DNA of 48,706 nucleotides from UMGS1002 sp050309735. GTDB taxonomy: Bacteria; Bacillota; Clostridia; Oscillospirales; CAG-272. The translations under genes and the position numbers were made by a program. The DNA lies in NCBI GenBank assembly GCA_050309735.1, contig JBNRMS010000076.1, forward strand, positions 1-48,706, written 5' to 3'. Shown piece by piece: positions 25,260 through 33,650 of the stretch (position 1 is its first letter; each line of letters starts with the position of its first letter). The notes beneath the pieces were generated by a model. That model searched no databases. It was not told the origin of the DNA and saw only the letters and a list, made by a program, of their open reading frames with translations.

Positions 25260-26972
25260 ATGTGGTTGAGAAAAATAATTTTATTGCTGATGTCCTTAAT
25301 CCTTGCGGTCGCTCTAATGGTGAGTTGTGGGGAGAGATACACAGGGTCGGACGAATTATCAGAAGGCGATGACACAGAGGAGACATCACAAAAATGTGAA
25401 TTGCTTGTTTCAGAGATTGGAAAGTATTCTGTTGTGAGGGGAGACAATGCAGACGACAAAGAAATTGAAGCGGCTCAGCTAGTTTTAGGCGCTCTGAAAG
25501 ACAAGCTTGGAATTGACGTAAATATTAAAACCGACTTCATAAAGCCGGGCGACCCCAAATATTCGGCAGGCGAATTTGAAATAATCATCGGCAACACAAA
25601 CCGGGAGGAGAGCGCAGCCTTCCGAGAGAGTATGCGGGTTGACGATTATGGATACGGAATGGTGGGAAAAAAATTGATTATCACCGGCATATCGAGCGGC
25701 GGCACATATCTTGCCGCCGAGAAGTTTGTGGCCGATGTTGTAGCCTCCCACTCTGTCGGTGACGTGCTCTTAAGCGAAGAGGATGACTATATTTTCTCGG
25801 GAAGATATGCTCTTGATTCGCTCGCTTTAAACGGTGTTCAAATTTATAAATATGCGATAGTTTATAAACACGGTGAGAGCAACACCGACAGGCTGCTCGC
25901 CGGGCAATTGCGCGACGCCATCGCCGCCGCCTCGGGATATTTGCTTGATCTTTATTCGGATGCGTCGGACAGGGTTAAAGAGCACGAGATACTGTTCGGT
26001 GTCACCTCAAGGGAGGGCGGCTCGGCCTATTCCCATACACTTGACGCGGACGAGTATTTTATCGGCACACATGGCCGGCAGATTATACTCTGGTCAGACA
26101 GTCTTGAAGGAAGGGTAGCGGCAATTGAGGATTTTGCGCGAAGAATAAGCTTGCTTTCAGCCTCCGGGGGAGATGCGGAGCTGAGTGTCGGAGATGCTGA
26201 AATTCTCCGGGTTGAGGTCGACATGACAATCTCGGCGATGAGCTTTAATGTGTGGGTGAGCAACCTGAATGTCGAGCGGGCAAACCGAGTAATAACGATG
26301 GTGGAAAACTACCTCCCTGATTTAATAGGTTTTCAGGAGGCCTCACCAATTTGGATGGATAGGCTCAGGGCAGGACTCTCGGGATATTATTCCTATGTGG
26401 GGGAAGGGAGAAACGGCGGCAACTCGGGTGAATATAATCCGATATTCTACCGCAAGGATAAATTCACGCTTATTGAGAGCGGAACGAGGTGGCTGTCTGA
26501 TACGCCCGAGCGAGTGTCGAAATATAGCGAGTCGTCGCTCAATCGGATATTTACATATGCAGTGCTAAAAAGAAATATTGACGGCAGAGTTTTTGTCCAT
26601 ATAAACACTCACTTTGAGCATACAAGCAGCGTGGCAAGAGTAAAGCAAGTGACTCCTCTTATTGATTTTGCTGCGGGATATTCCGAATATCCGGTTATCA
26701 TGACAGGCGACTTCAACTGTATCCCGGGATCAGCCGAATACAAGGCAATCGATCAAACATATCTTGTGTCATCGTCCGACATTGCCTTGAAAAAGGAAAA
26801 TGCCGGAGCTACCTTCCATAACTATGGCTCAGCAAGCAAAATAATCGACTTTATTTTTGTGTCGGAGGACAATGTGATAGTTAAATTGTACAGGGTTGCA
26901 AGCGAGAAGATAAACGGTGACTACGCATCCGATCATCACCCGGTTTATATCGAGGTTTCACTGGTCGGATAA
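25260..26972 (+). CDS. Lipoprotein with endonuclease/exonuclease/phosphatase domain
   Basis: A 570-residue lipoprotein (signal peptide, lipobox Cys23). The C-terminal part (residues ~324-570) is an endonuclease/exonuclease/phosphatase fold with the catalytic series MSFNVW, IGFQEA, HINTHFEHT, MTGDFNC, IDFIFVSED and SDHHPV, so it should be a metal-dependent phosphodiesterase or nuclease acting outside the cell. Before it lie two copies of one module (~50-165 and ~205-310), each with an amphipathic helix, an EI-I/L-G-T-RE strand, a DDY or DEY pair and a G-x-x-A-x-x-x-F helix. These recall N-terminal accessory domains of glycosidases. CGGAGG precedes the ATG. The substrate is unknown. Confidence 0.78.
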   Translation: MWLRKIILLLMSLILAVALMVSCGERYTGSDELSEGDDTEETSQKCELLVSEIGKYSVVRGDNADDKEIEAAQLVLGALKDKLGIDVNIKTDFIKPGDPKYSAGEFEIIIGNTNREESAAFRESMRVDDYGYGMVGKKLIITGISSGGTYLAAEKFVADVVASHSVGDVLLSEEDDYIFSGRYALDSLALNGVQIYKYAIVYKHGESNTDRLLAGQLRDAIAAASGYLLDLYSDASDRVKEHEILFGVTSREGGSAYSHTLDADEYFIGTHGRQIILWSDSLEGRVAAIEDFARRISLLSASGGDAELSVGDAEILRVEVDMTISAMSFNVWVSNLNVERANRVITMVENYLPDLIGFQEASPIWMDRLRAGLSGYYSYVGEGRNGGNSGEYNPIFYRKDKFTLIESGTRWLSDTPERVSKYSESSLNRIFTYAVLKRNIDGRVFVHINTHFEHTSSVARVKQVTPLIDFAAGYSEYPVIMTGDFNCIPGSAEYKAIDQTYLVSSSDIALKKENAGATFHNYGSASKIIDFIFVSEDNVIVKLYRVASEKINGDYASDHHPVYIEVSLVG

Positions 26973-27016
26973 AATATATGCTTTGATGCGCTTTACAAAG
27001 ATAAGAGTTTAGAATA

Positions 27017-27072
27017 AGGACACGCAGACTGAAACTTCCACAAGGAGGTTTGAGCCTGCGTGTCTTTGTTTT
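27017..27072 (+). terminator. Terminator upstream of the dcw cluster
   Basis: An outer stem (27017-27028 with 27056-27066, one bulged G) and an inner AACTTCC/GGAGGTT-type stem are followed by a T-rich run. It isolates mraZ from the lipoprotein gene. Confidence 0.85.
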
Positions 27073-27118
27073 TTATATGTAATTGCTGAAAAAATATAGA
27101 AAAAAATTATCTAACCTC

Positions 27119-27147
27119 TTGCAATCGCGGCGAGTATGTTGTATAAT
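27119..27147 (+). promoter_or_regulatory. Sigma-A promoter of the dcw cluster
   Basis: TTGCAA (27119-27124), a 17-bp spacer and TATAAT (27142-27147), 53 bp before mraZ. Confidence 0.85.
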
Positions 27148-27155
27148 GATACCAT

Positions 27156-27180
27156 AGTGGTTAAAAGTGGTGAGAAGTGT
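27156..27180 (+). promoter_or_regulatory. Likely MraZ operator (direct repeats)
   Basis: AGTGG (27156-27160), AGTGG (27166-27170) and AGTGT (27176-27180) repeat with a period of exactly 10 bp, directly after the -10 box and before the mraZ ribosome site. MraZ is known to bind short G-rich repeats at 10-bp spacing ahead of its own gene in E. coli and Mycoplasma. Confidence 0.7.
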
Positions 27181-27200
27181 TTAAAGTTTGGAGGGAAATT

Positions 27201-27623
27201 ATGCTGTCGGGTGAATTCAGACATGTGCTTGATTCAAAAAACAGAATATTTATCCCCGCAAAATACCGTGAGGAGTTGGGCGCGTCATTTATGGTCACGC
27301 GCAGCATCCGCGGGAATTTTATCTGCTTTTATTCAATGGAGGCGTGGGAAGAATTTATCGCGCCCCTGAAGTCGGTTCCCCGCAAAACGGCCGAGGACAC
27401 GCTCCGCTACCTTTACCGCACCGCTGCCGACGTCACACCCGACGCGCAGGGCCGAATACTCCTTCCTCAGCAGCTTGTCTCTCACGCGGGGATTTCCAAA
27501 AACGCGGTTGTTATCGGTTGCGGCGACTACGGCGAGATATGGTCTGAAGAAAACTACACAGAAAAGATTGAGAATGAAAATGCTGACGGGATAAGAGAAG
27601 CTCTTGAGCTTCTTGGGCTGTGA
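27201..27623 (+). CDS. mraZ: Transcriptional regulator MraZ
   Basis: MraZ is an AbrB-like DNA-binding protein that represses the division and cell wall operon it heads. The 140-residue product has the usual two SpoVT/AbrB-type halves: MLSGEFRHVLDSKNRIFIPAKYRE at the start (family motif D-x-K-x-R near residue 14) and AADVTPDAQGRILLPQ near 82, each ending in a conserved Arg-hydrophobic-Pro strand. The ATG at 27201 has a TGGAGGG site and matches the family start; the frame opens earlier at 27177 within the operator. rsmH follows immediately. Confidence 0.96.
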   Translation: MLSGEFRHVLDSKNRIFIPAKYREELGASFMVTRSIRGNFICFYSMEAWEEFIAPLKSVPRKTAEDTLRYLYRTAADVTPDAQGRILLPQQLVSHAGISKNAVVIGCGDYGEIWSEENYTEKIENENADGIREALELLGL

Positions 27624-27625
27624 GA

Positions 27626-28567
27626 ATGAGAGCAGATGATTTTTCGCACAAGCCGGTGATGTTCGATGAATGTATCGATGCGCTCGCGATAAAACCCGAC
27701 GGAATTTATATTGACGGCACAGCGGGCGGCGGCGGACATTCACGCGGAATCGCCCAAAAGCTCACGACCGGACGCCTCATAGCGATAGACCAGGATGGAG
27801 ACGCTATAGCGGCGGCAGGTAAAAATCTCTCCGAGTTTGGCGAGCGGGTGACGCTTGTCCGCGACAATTTCAGCAATATTAGCGCGATTTGTGCCGCGCT
27901 CGACATTGCCCGCATTGACGGCCTGCTGCTCGACCTTGGCGTGTCCTCCTATCAGCTTGACACACCCAAGCGCGGATTTTCCTACAGCCAGCCCGCGCCG
28001 CTCGACATGAGGATGGATGCACGAAATTCGCTCAATGCCGCGGATGTGGTCAACCAATATCCCGAGAGCGAGATGAAAAGAATTTTATATGAATACGGCG
28101 AGGAGAGATTCGCGCCGAGAATCGCCGCAGCTATTGCTCGGGCGAGGAAAATAAAGAAAATAGAAACCACCTCGGAGCTGTCCGAGATCATAATGTCGGT
28201 CATTCCCGCCGCCTCACGCGAGAGAGGACATCACCCGGCAAAACGAAGCTTTCAGGCAATAAGAATCGAGGTTAACCGCGAGCTTGACGTTATCGCCCCG
28301 GCGATCACCGAGGCGACAGGTCTCTTGAAACCCGGCGGGAGGATTGCGGTGATAACCTTTCATTCGCTTGAGGACAGAATTGTAAAAAAGACTTTTGCAT
28401 CGTTTGCCTCGGGTTGCAACTGCCCGCGCGATTTCCCGGTTTGCATTTGTGACAGGGAGCCCGATATAAAGGTTATAACAAACAAGCCGATTTTACCCTC
28501 GGCAAAAGAACTTGAGATAAATCCGCGCTCAAGAAGCGCAAAGCTCCGCGCGGCACAAAAGCTATAA
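27626..28567 (+). CDS. rsmH: 16S rRNA (cytosine-1402 N4)-methyltransferase
   Basis: RsmH (MraW) methylates C1402 in the decoding centre of 16S rRNA. The 313-residue protein shows HKPVMFDECIDAL at the start, the SAM-binding loop DGTAGGGGHS near residue 33, LLLDLGVSSYQLD near 102, RGFSY, HPAKRSFQAIRIEVN near 207 and ITFHSLEDRIVK near 245. The start at 27626 follows the mraZ stop by 2 bases; GTG at 27620 overlapping the stop is an alternative. Second gene of dcw. Confidence 0.96.
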   Translation: MRADDFSHKPVMFDECIDALAIKPDGIYIDGTAGGGGHSRGIAQKLTTGRLIAIDQDGDAIAAAGKNLSEFGERVTLVRDNFSNISAICAALDIARIDGLLLDLGVSSYQLDTPKRGFSYSQPAPLDMRMDARNSLNAADVVNQYPESEMKRILYEYGEERFAPRIAAAIARARKIKKIETTSELSEIIMSVIPAASRERGHHPAKRSFQAIRIEVNRELDVIAPAITEATGLLKPGGRIAVITFHSLEDRIVKKTFASFASGCNCPRDFPVCICDREPDIKVITNKPILPSAKELEINPRSRSAKLRAAQKL

Positions 28568-28573
28568 GGATGG

Positions 28574-29314
28574 GTGAGAGGATTGAAGGGCGATATCGGT
28601 AACATACGGTATAATAGTTCATATTCGGCGGGTGGCCGGAGGGAACTTGGCTCTGAGGAGTTCAAGCGATATTTTTACGCTCGTCGCAGAATGAACAGAT
28701 CATCAAGCGACGTCGGGAGCGAAACTTCCCCTTCCTCAAAAGCGAACGTCGCTTGCTCGGATGTTAAGCGGAATTCGACGGTTCCTTCTCGTGCTGCTTC
28801 GCAGGGCGGCGCAAGAACGGGTAAAGATGCCGGCAGGTCAATTGTTGAGAGGCTTGGGGTTGTTGTCAGAAAGAAAGATATTGTCGGCATAACAGAGCGC
28901 GCCGCTAAAGAGTGGCTCGACATTGATCAGAGGGAGCGCCGGGCGGAGGGCGAGAAAAAGAAAATGCCGGTTACCACAATGGTTGCAATCCTCACGATTG
29001 CCCTCTCGCTGCTACTTGTTGTGGCAGGCACCGTTATTACCTCGCAGGCCTCAACCGAGCTATATGCCGCCGAGGCAAGGTTTCGCGAAGCCACCGAGGT
29101 GAAAGAGGAGCTTGAGCGCAAAATAGAGATTAAAAACGACCTGAAATACATAGAAATGATGGCAAGGACAAGGCTTGGCATGGTGGACCGCGAATTTGCT
29201 GCGGTGAAATATATAGGCGGCGAGTCCGAGGAAAAAGTGGTTATTTATAATAACGACGGCGACAGGAAGTTTGGCCTATCAACTCTTCTTAGTGCTCTCG
29301 GCTTTCCTGGTTAA
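28574..29314 (+). CDS. ftsL: FtsL/DivIC-like cell division protein with long cytoplasmic tail
   Basis: A bitopic membrane protein (246 residues). One membrane helix (about 131-153, VTTMVAILTIALSLLLVVAG) is followed by a leucine-zipper-like coiled coil (LYAAEARF... to about 205) ending in the ARTRLGMVD block found in FtsL/DivIC proteins. Position between rsmH and the class B PBP is that of ftsL. The 130-residue N-terminal tail is basic and Ser/Arg-rich, far longer than in known FtsL. The GTG at 28574 lies just after AAGGA; internal ATGs at 28691 and 28963 lack ribosome sites. FtsL would bridge FtsI, FtsW and DivIB at the septum. Confidence 0.8.
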   Translation: MRGLKGDIGNIRYNSSYSAGGRRELGSEEFKRYFYARRRMNRSSSDVGSETSPSSKANVACSDVKRNSTVPSRAASQGGARTGKDAGRSIVERLGVVVRKKDIVGITERAAKEWLDIDQRERRAEGEKKKMPVTTMVAILTIALSLLLVVAGTVITSQASTELYAAEARFREATEVKEELERKIEIKNDLKYIEMMARTRLGMVDREFAAVKYIGGESEEKVVIYNNDGDRKFGLSTLLSALGFPG

Positions 29315-29492
29315 AGTCACTTTCATATATTCAGATATACGTTAATATAATAAAAGGGCAGGGGATTTTGAAAGATTCATCTTTCAGTTGATGAGCTTTG
29401 CGTCTTTGCCGTCTTAAGGATGACAGCAATTCGGCACAATGCTCAGATTCTCAGAGAGGTATGGTCAAAAGCACGAAAGTGAGGGAAGCAAG

Positions 29493-31760
29493 TTGAGATC
29501 GGATTCCATATCGACAGGCGCCATCAGAAGATCGGCGGTAATCGGACTTCTCCTAATCTTTTTGTTTTCGTTTTTGCTTATCAGAGTTCTTTTTATACAG
29601 ACAGTTGATTTCGAGAGATTTCAATCAAAGGTTATAGATCAGCTTACCACCGAATCTGTGATAAACGCCGAGAGAGGCAATATATACGACGCAAACGGCG
29701 TTCTTCTTGCGACAAGTGTCACTACATACCGTGTTTTCATTTCGCCGCGCGGAATCGCAAATTTCGATGGCAAGGCGGGACTTGCCGCCGGAGAGACTGC
29801 CGAGAATATCGCGCGCGGGCTATCGCAAATACTTGGCGAGAAATACGGCGTTACATATGATTACGTCATAAAGCAGACCGGATATAAAAAATATCTTGAT
29901 CGGACAATCGCACGCAACGTTGACGAGGCGACAACCGAAAAAATACGTCAATTCATAGACCACAACAAATACAACGACCAAATATACGCCGAGGCGACCA
30001 GCACACGATATTATCCTCAGGAAACTCTTGCCGCCCATGTGATAGGTTTCACAAGCAGCGATGGCAGCGGTCTTTATGGGCTTGAACTGAAATATAACGA
30101 GCAGCTCGCCGGCAGCTCGGGCAAATATATAACCGCCCGCGATTCCTATGGAAATGAGATGCCCTACGAATACGAGAGCTATGTCCCTGCAAAGAACGGC
30201 GACAGCTTAATTACCACAATAGACGCATATGTTCAGGCGGTGCTTGAGGAGCAGCTTGAGGCTACTCTGATTGAGTCGGGCGCTAACAACCGCACCTGCG
30301 GAATTGTGATGGAGGTCAACACCGGCGCCATAGTAGCGATGGCTATCGCCCCCTCCTTTGATCTGAACGACCCTTGGATTCTCAATGACTATTCGCTAAA
30401 GAAGTTATCTTCAAGCAACTTCCCCGAGGGGAGCGATGAATACGCCGCACTCAAGCGCGAATTGCTTTTGACAACATGGTCAAACAAAGCGATAACCGAA
30501 ATATATATGCCGGGCTCGACCTTTAAGATAATGACCGTGGCAATGACTCTTGAAGAAAAGCTCGCAAATCTAACCGAGAATTTTTTCTGCCCCGGTTCCC
30601 ACAATGTACTCGGCACAAGAATACGCTGCCACAAGATACAGGGACACCTGAGTATCGACCTTGCGGGCGGGCTTAAGCATTCCTGCAATATAGTGATGAT
30701 GACGCTCGGAGCGCGGGTTGGCACATCAAAATTTTATGACTATGTAAAACAGTTTGGTTACCTTGAAAAAACCGGGATAGACCTGCCGGGCGAGAGTCCG
30801 AGCATATTCTATCAAAAAAATCATTTCGGAGATATCGACCTTGCCGTTTCTTCTTTCGGGCAAAACTTTAAAATCACAGCTCTTCAGCAGATAACGGCGG
30901 TAGCATCGGTGGCTAACGGAGGGTATCTTGTCACCCCGCATATAGTTGATAAAATTGTTGACAAGGATGGAAAGACGGTATATCAATTTGAGAATACAGT
31001 AAGACGTCAGGTGGTCAGCAGCGAGGTCTGTCAGACAATATCAAAAATCCTTGAGGAAGGTGTGTCGGGCGAGGGAGGCGGGAGAAACGCATATGTTCCG
31101 GGCTACCGCGTGGCGGCTAAGACCGGAACCTCCGAGAAAATCGGTGACAATAAGGATTTGCGTATCGGTTCCTGCGTCGCTTATGCTCCGGCTGATAACC
31201 CGCAGTATGCGGTGATAATTATAGTAGACGAACCCTCGATAGGCTCGTCATACGGCAGTGTGGTGGCCGCTCCCTATGTCGGCCGCGTTATGGATAAAAT
31301 TCTGCCCTATCTTGGAGTTGAGGCCGTTTATACCGAAAAAGAACTCAAAAATATGGCGGTGAGCGTTCCGAACTTTGTTCACTGGAGTACTGCGCTATCG
31401 ACAACCTATGCCGAGAGCCTTGATATAAACATCGAAATCAGGGGAGACGGTAAATACGTCACCCGTCAATCTCCGGCGGCGGGCAGCTCGATGGAGCAGT
31501 CGTCGGGCAGGGTGATACTCTACACAAGCAATGACATACCCGAGAAAACCATCACCGTCCCGAGCGTAGAAGGGAGAACGGCCGCGGCAGCAAACAGCAT
31601 GATTATAAATGCCGGACTTAACATAAAAATCGAGGGGACCCGCAATTACCTTGCCGGAACAGGTGCTGTTGTGGTGTCGCAGTCTCCGGCGGCGGGCAGT
31701 GTCGTCCCCGAGGGAACGGTTGTGACGGTGACATTTAGATATCTTGATGATGTTGAATAA
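29493..31760 (+). CDS. ftsI: Class B penicillin-binding protein (FtsI/SpoVD type) with two PASTA domains
   Basis: The septal peptidoglycan transpeptidase. It has an N-terminal membrane anchor (IGLLLIFLFSFLLIRVLF), a PBP dimerisation domain beginning ERGNIYDANGVLLA, and a transpeptidase domain with the active-site Ser342 in PGSTFKIM, the SxN motif in HSCNIV and KTGTS near 543. Two C-terminal PASTA repeats follow (from SVPNF and from TVPSV, each with an SPAAGS motif). Start: TTG at 29493 has GAGG at 8 bases; ATG at 29439 in the same frame has no ribosome site, so 18 more residues are possible. Two PASTA domains favour PBP2B/FtsI over SpoVD, but only one such gene is present. Confidence 0.92.
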   Translation: MRSDSISTGAIRRSAVIGLLLIFLFSFLLIRVLFIQTVDFERFQSKVIDQLTTESVINAERGNIYDANGVLLATSVTTYRVFISPRGIANFDGKAGLAAGETAENIARGLSQILGEKYGVTYDYVIKQTGYKKYLDRTIARNVDEATTEKIRQFIDHNKYNDQIYAEATSTRYYPQETLAAHVIGFTSSDGSGLYGLELKYNEQLAGSSGKYITARDSYGNEMPYEYESYVPAKNGDSLITTIDAYVQAVLEEQLEATLIESGANNRTCGIVMEVNTGAIVAMAIAPSFDLNDPWILNDYSLKKLSSSNFPEGSDEYAALKRELLLTTWSNKAITEIYMPGSTFKIMTVAMTLEEKLANLTENFFCPGSHNVLGTRIRCHKIQGHLSIDLAGGLKHSCNIVMMTLGARVGTSKFYDYVKQFGYLEKTGIDLPGESPSIFYQKNHFGDIDLAVSSFGQNFKITALQQITAVASVANGGYLVTPHIVDKIVDKDGKTVYQFENTVRRQVVSSEVCQTISKILEEGVSGEGGGRNAYVPGYRVAAKTGTSEKIGDNKDLRIGSCVAYAPADNPQYAVIIIVDEPSIGSSYGSVVAAPYVGRVMDKILPYLGVEAVYTEKELKNMAVSVPNFVHWSTALSTTYAESLDINIEIRGDGKYVTRQSPAAGSSMEQSSGRVILYTSNDIPEKTITVPSVEGRTAAAANSMIINAGLNIKIEGTRNYLAGTGAVVVSQSPAAGSVVPEGTVVTVTFRYLDDVE

Positions 31761-31891
31761 AGCAGCTTTAAAGCAAGTTTTGTGTTTTTTAACTCAGACA
31801 TTCCTTGGCCGCCGGGGCGGCATGAAGATTAAAAAAAACAGAAGCCGTAAGCCGGGAGATGTGAAAATAATTAAAATCTCGGAGGGGCGGT

Positions 31892-33400
31892 ATGGAACTG
31901 AGAATGTTATGCCGGGAGGCGGGAATTGTCTGCCCGGAATATGAGGGGGCAATCGAAATCACAAAGGTTGTCTCCGACTCGCGGCGTGCGTGTAAAGGCT
32001 GCCTTTACGTTGCCATACGCGGGCTGCATCACGACGGACACTTATTTATCCGCGAGGCGCTTAGCGCGGGTGCCTCGGCGATTGTTGTAGAGGAGGGCGC
32101 GCATTGCGGACGCGAATTTTATGCGTCAGCTCAAATCATCACCGTACCCGGAACAAGACAGTCGCTTGCCTGCCTGTCAGACGCCTGGTACGGCTTCCCC
32201 TCCCGTAAAATGAAACTGGTAGCAGTGACAGGAACAAACGGAAAAACCTCGGTTACTCATATACTAAAAGCAATATTTGAGGCGGCAATGTATAGGTGCG
32301 GTCTCATAGGAACAGTCAGCTGCCTGTCCGGGAACAGGCGGCTGTTTTCTGAAAATAGGGATAAGCTTGCCAACATGACCACTCCAGACCCCGAGGAATT
32401 ATACGCCTTGCTTGCCGAGATGGCGGCCGATAATGTCGAATATGTCTTTATCGAGGCAACCTCGCACGCACTTCACCTTGAGAAGCTGGCCTCTCTTAAA
32501 TTTGAGGCCGGAATTTTCACAAATCTCTCGCCCGAGCATCTCGATTTTCACGGCACAATGGAGAAATATCTTTGCTCAAAGCAGAAACTCTTCGGTGTAT
32601 GCTCTCTTGCTGTAATAAATGCCGATTCTGAATATTATAATGATATTGCCGCCTCGTGCGCCGGAAGAATTATATCCTGCTCGGCCACGGGCAGGACGGC
32701 CGATTATTCAGCGTCGGACATATCTGATGACGGAATCGACGGGATTAGCTACACGCTGACCTCGGCTCGCTCGCTCCTCAGAATAAAAGCGCATATGCCC
32801 GGCAAATTCAATGTTATGAACACGCTTGAAGCCGCCGCTCTTGCCGCCGAGCTTGGGATAAAGCCTGTAATTATCTCCTCGGCAATTGCCGGACTTTCCG
32901 GCATTGACGGGCGGCTTGAGCGAGTAAAACTTGGGCATGAAGCCGACTTCACTGTTTTTATTGATTACGCTCACACACCCGACGCGCTTGAGAATCTGCT
33001 AGTATCGATAAGAGGATTTCGCCGCGAGGGCGAGAGAATAGTCCTGCTTTTCGGATGCGGCGGAGATCGCGACCGGCGCAAGCGCCCGGTAATGGGCGAG
33101 ATAAGCACCCGACTTGCGGATTTTACTGTAATAACCTCGGATAACAGCCGTAGCGAAGACCCGGCGGCGATAATTCATGACATTCTTGAAGGCGTTAAGG
33201 GGCGCGATAACTACCGAGTTATAGCCGATAGAAAAAAAGCTATAGAAAATACTATTGCCAATGCCCAAAAAGGTGATATAATAATACTCGCGGGCAAGGG
33301 GCATGAAACATATGAAATAAACATTAAAGGGAAGTTTCCCTTTGATGAGAGAGCGATTGTCATCTCGGCATTCAATTCGCGATATACGGGCGATTTATAA
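31892..33400 (+). CDS. murE: UDP-MurNAc-tripeptide synthetase
   Basis: MurE adds the third residue of the peptidoglycan stem. The 502-residue ligase has SDSRRACKGCLYVAIRG at the N terminus, the ATP loop VTGTNGKTSV near 112, NMTTPDPEEL and EATSHALHLE, NLSPEHLDFHGTMEKY with the carbamylated-Lys region SKQKLF, IDYAHTPDAL near 352, GCGGDRDRRKRP and AGKGHETYE near 475. The amino-acid selectivity motif reads DNSR (417-420) instead of DNPR; the Arg that marks diaminopimelate specificity is kept. GGAGGGG precedes the ATG. The last codons lie in a palindrome. Confidence 0.96.
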   Translation: MELRMLCREAGIVCPEYEGAIEITKVVSDSRRACKGCLYVAIRGLHHDGHLFIREALSAGASAIVVEEGAHCGREFYASAQIITVPGTRQSLACLSDAWYGFPSRKMKLVAVTGTNGKTSVTHILKAIFEAAMYRCGLIGTVSCLSGNRRLFSENRDKLANMTTPDPEELYALLAEMAADNVEYVFIEATSHALHLEKLASLKFEAGIFTNLSPEHLDFHGTMEKYLCSKQKLFGVCSLAVINADSEYYNDIAASCAGRIISCSATGRTADYSASDISDDGIDGISYTLTSARSLLRIKAHMPGKFNVMNTLEAAALAAELGIKPVIISSAIAGLSGIDGRLERVKLGHEADFTVFIDYAHTPDALENLLVSIRGFRREGERIVLLFGCGGDRDRRKRPVMGEISTRLADFTVITSDNSRSEDPAAIIHDILEGVKGRDNYRVIADRKKAIENTIANAQKGDIIILAGKGHETYEINIKGKFPFDERAIVISAFNSRYTGDL

Positions 33401-33406
33401 TCGCCC
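33388..33406. repeat. Palindrome covering the murE stop codon
   Basis: A perfect 7-bp inverted repeat (33388-33394 with 33400-33406) around TTATA contains the murE stop codon. It supplies the final codons of murE and is followed by CTACA and then by the tandem repeats. Confidence 0.7.
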
Positions 33407-33411
33407 CTACA

Positions 33412-33556
33412 ATGTCGAAACAGTGAGGCGGCGCATGGGAGAAATTCATTTGCGACTATGGTATAATATACACATTGGCAGGTTTTGAAAAAACCTGCGA
33501 TGTCGCAACGGCGAGGTCACGCATGGGAGAAATTCATTTGCGACTATGGTATAATA
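33412..33556 (+). repeat. 57-bp tandem duplication with extended -10 promoters
   Basis: Copy 1 (33412-33468) and copy 2 (33500-33556) are identical at 51 of 57 positions, and the last 36 bases are exactly the same. Each ends in TGGTATAATA, an extended -10 promoter motif. The 31-bp linker holds a hairpin with GCAGGTTTT and AAAACCTGC arms (33478-33498). The copies probably supply internal promoters for murF and the genes after it. Confidence 0.85.
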
Positions 33557-33650
33557 GCGTAGCGTATTTTGTCTGACACTTCGTCTCAAAGTACGCGTAA
33601 ATTTCCGGCATATCCGCCGCAGGCGGCAAAAAAAGAAACAAGAGGCTTTT

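Noticed and set aside
23280..27000. Lipoprotein pair as horizontally acquired island
   Set aside because: Codon use and base composition look like the neighbours, and no integrase, repeat or tRNA border is seen.
31744..31944. Small open frame between ftsI and murE
   Set aside because: It overlaps both gene ends, lacks a ribosome site and resembles nothing; the 131-bp gap is treated as leader.
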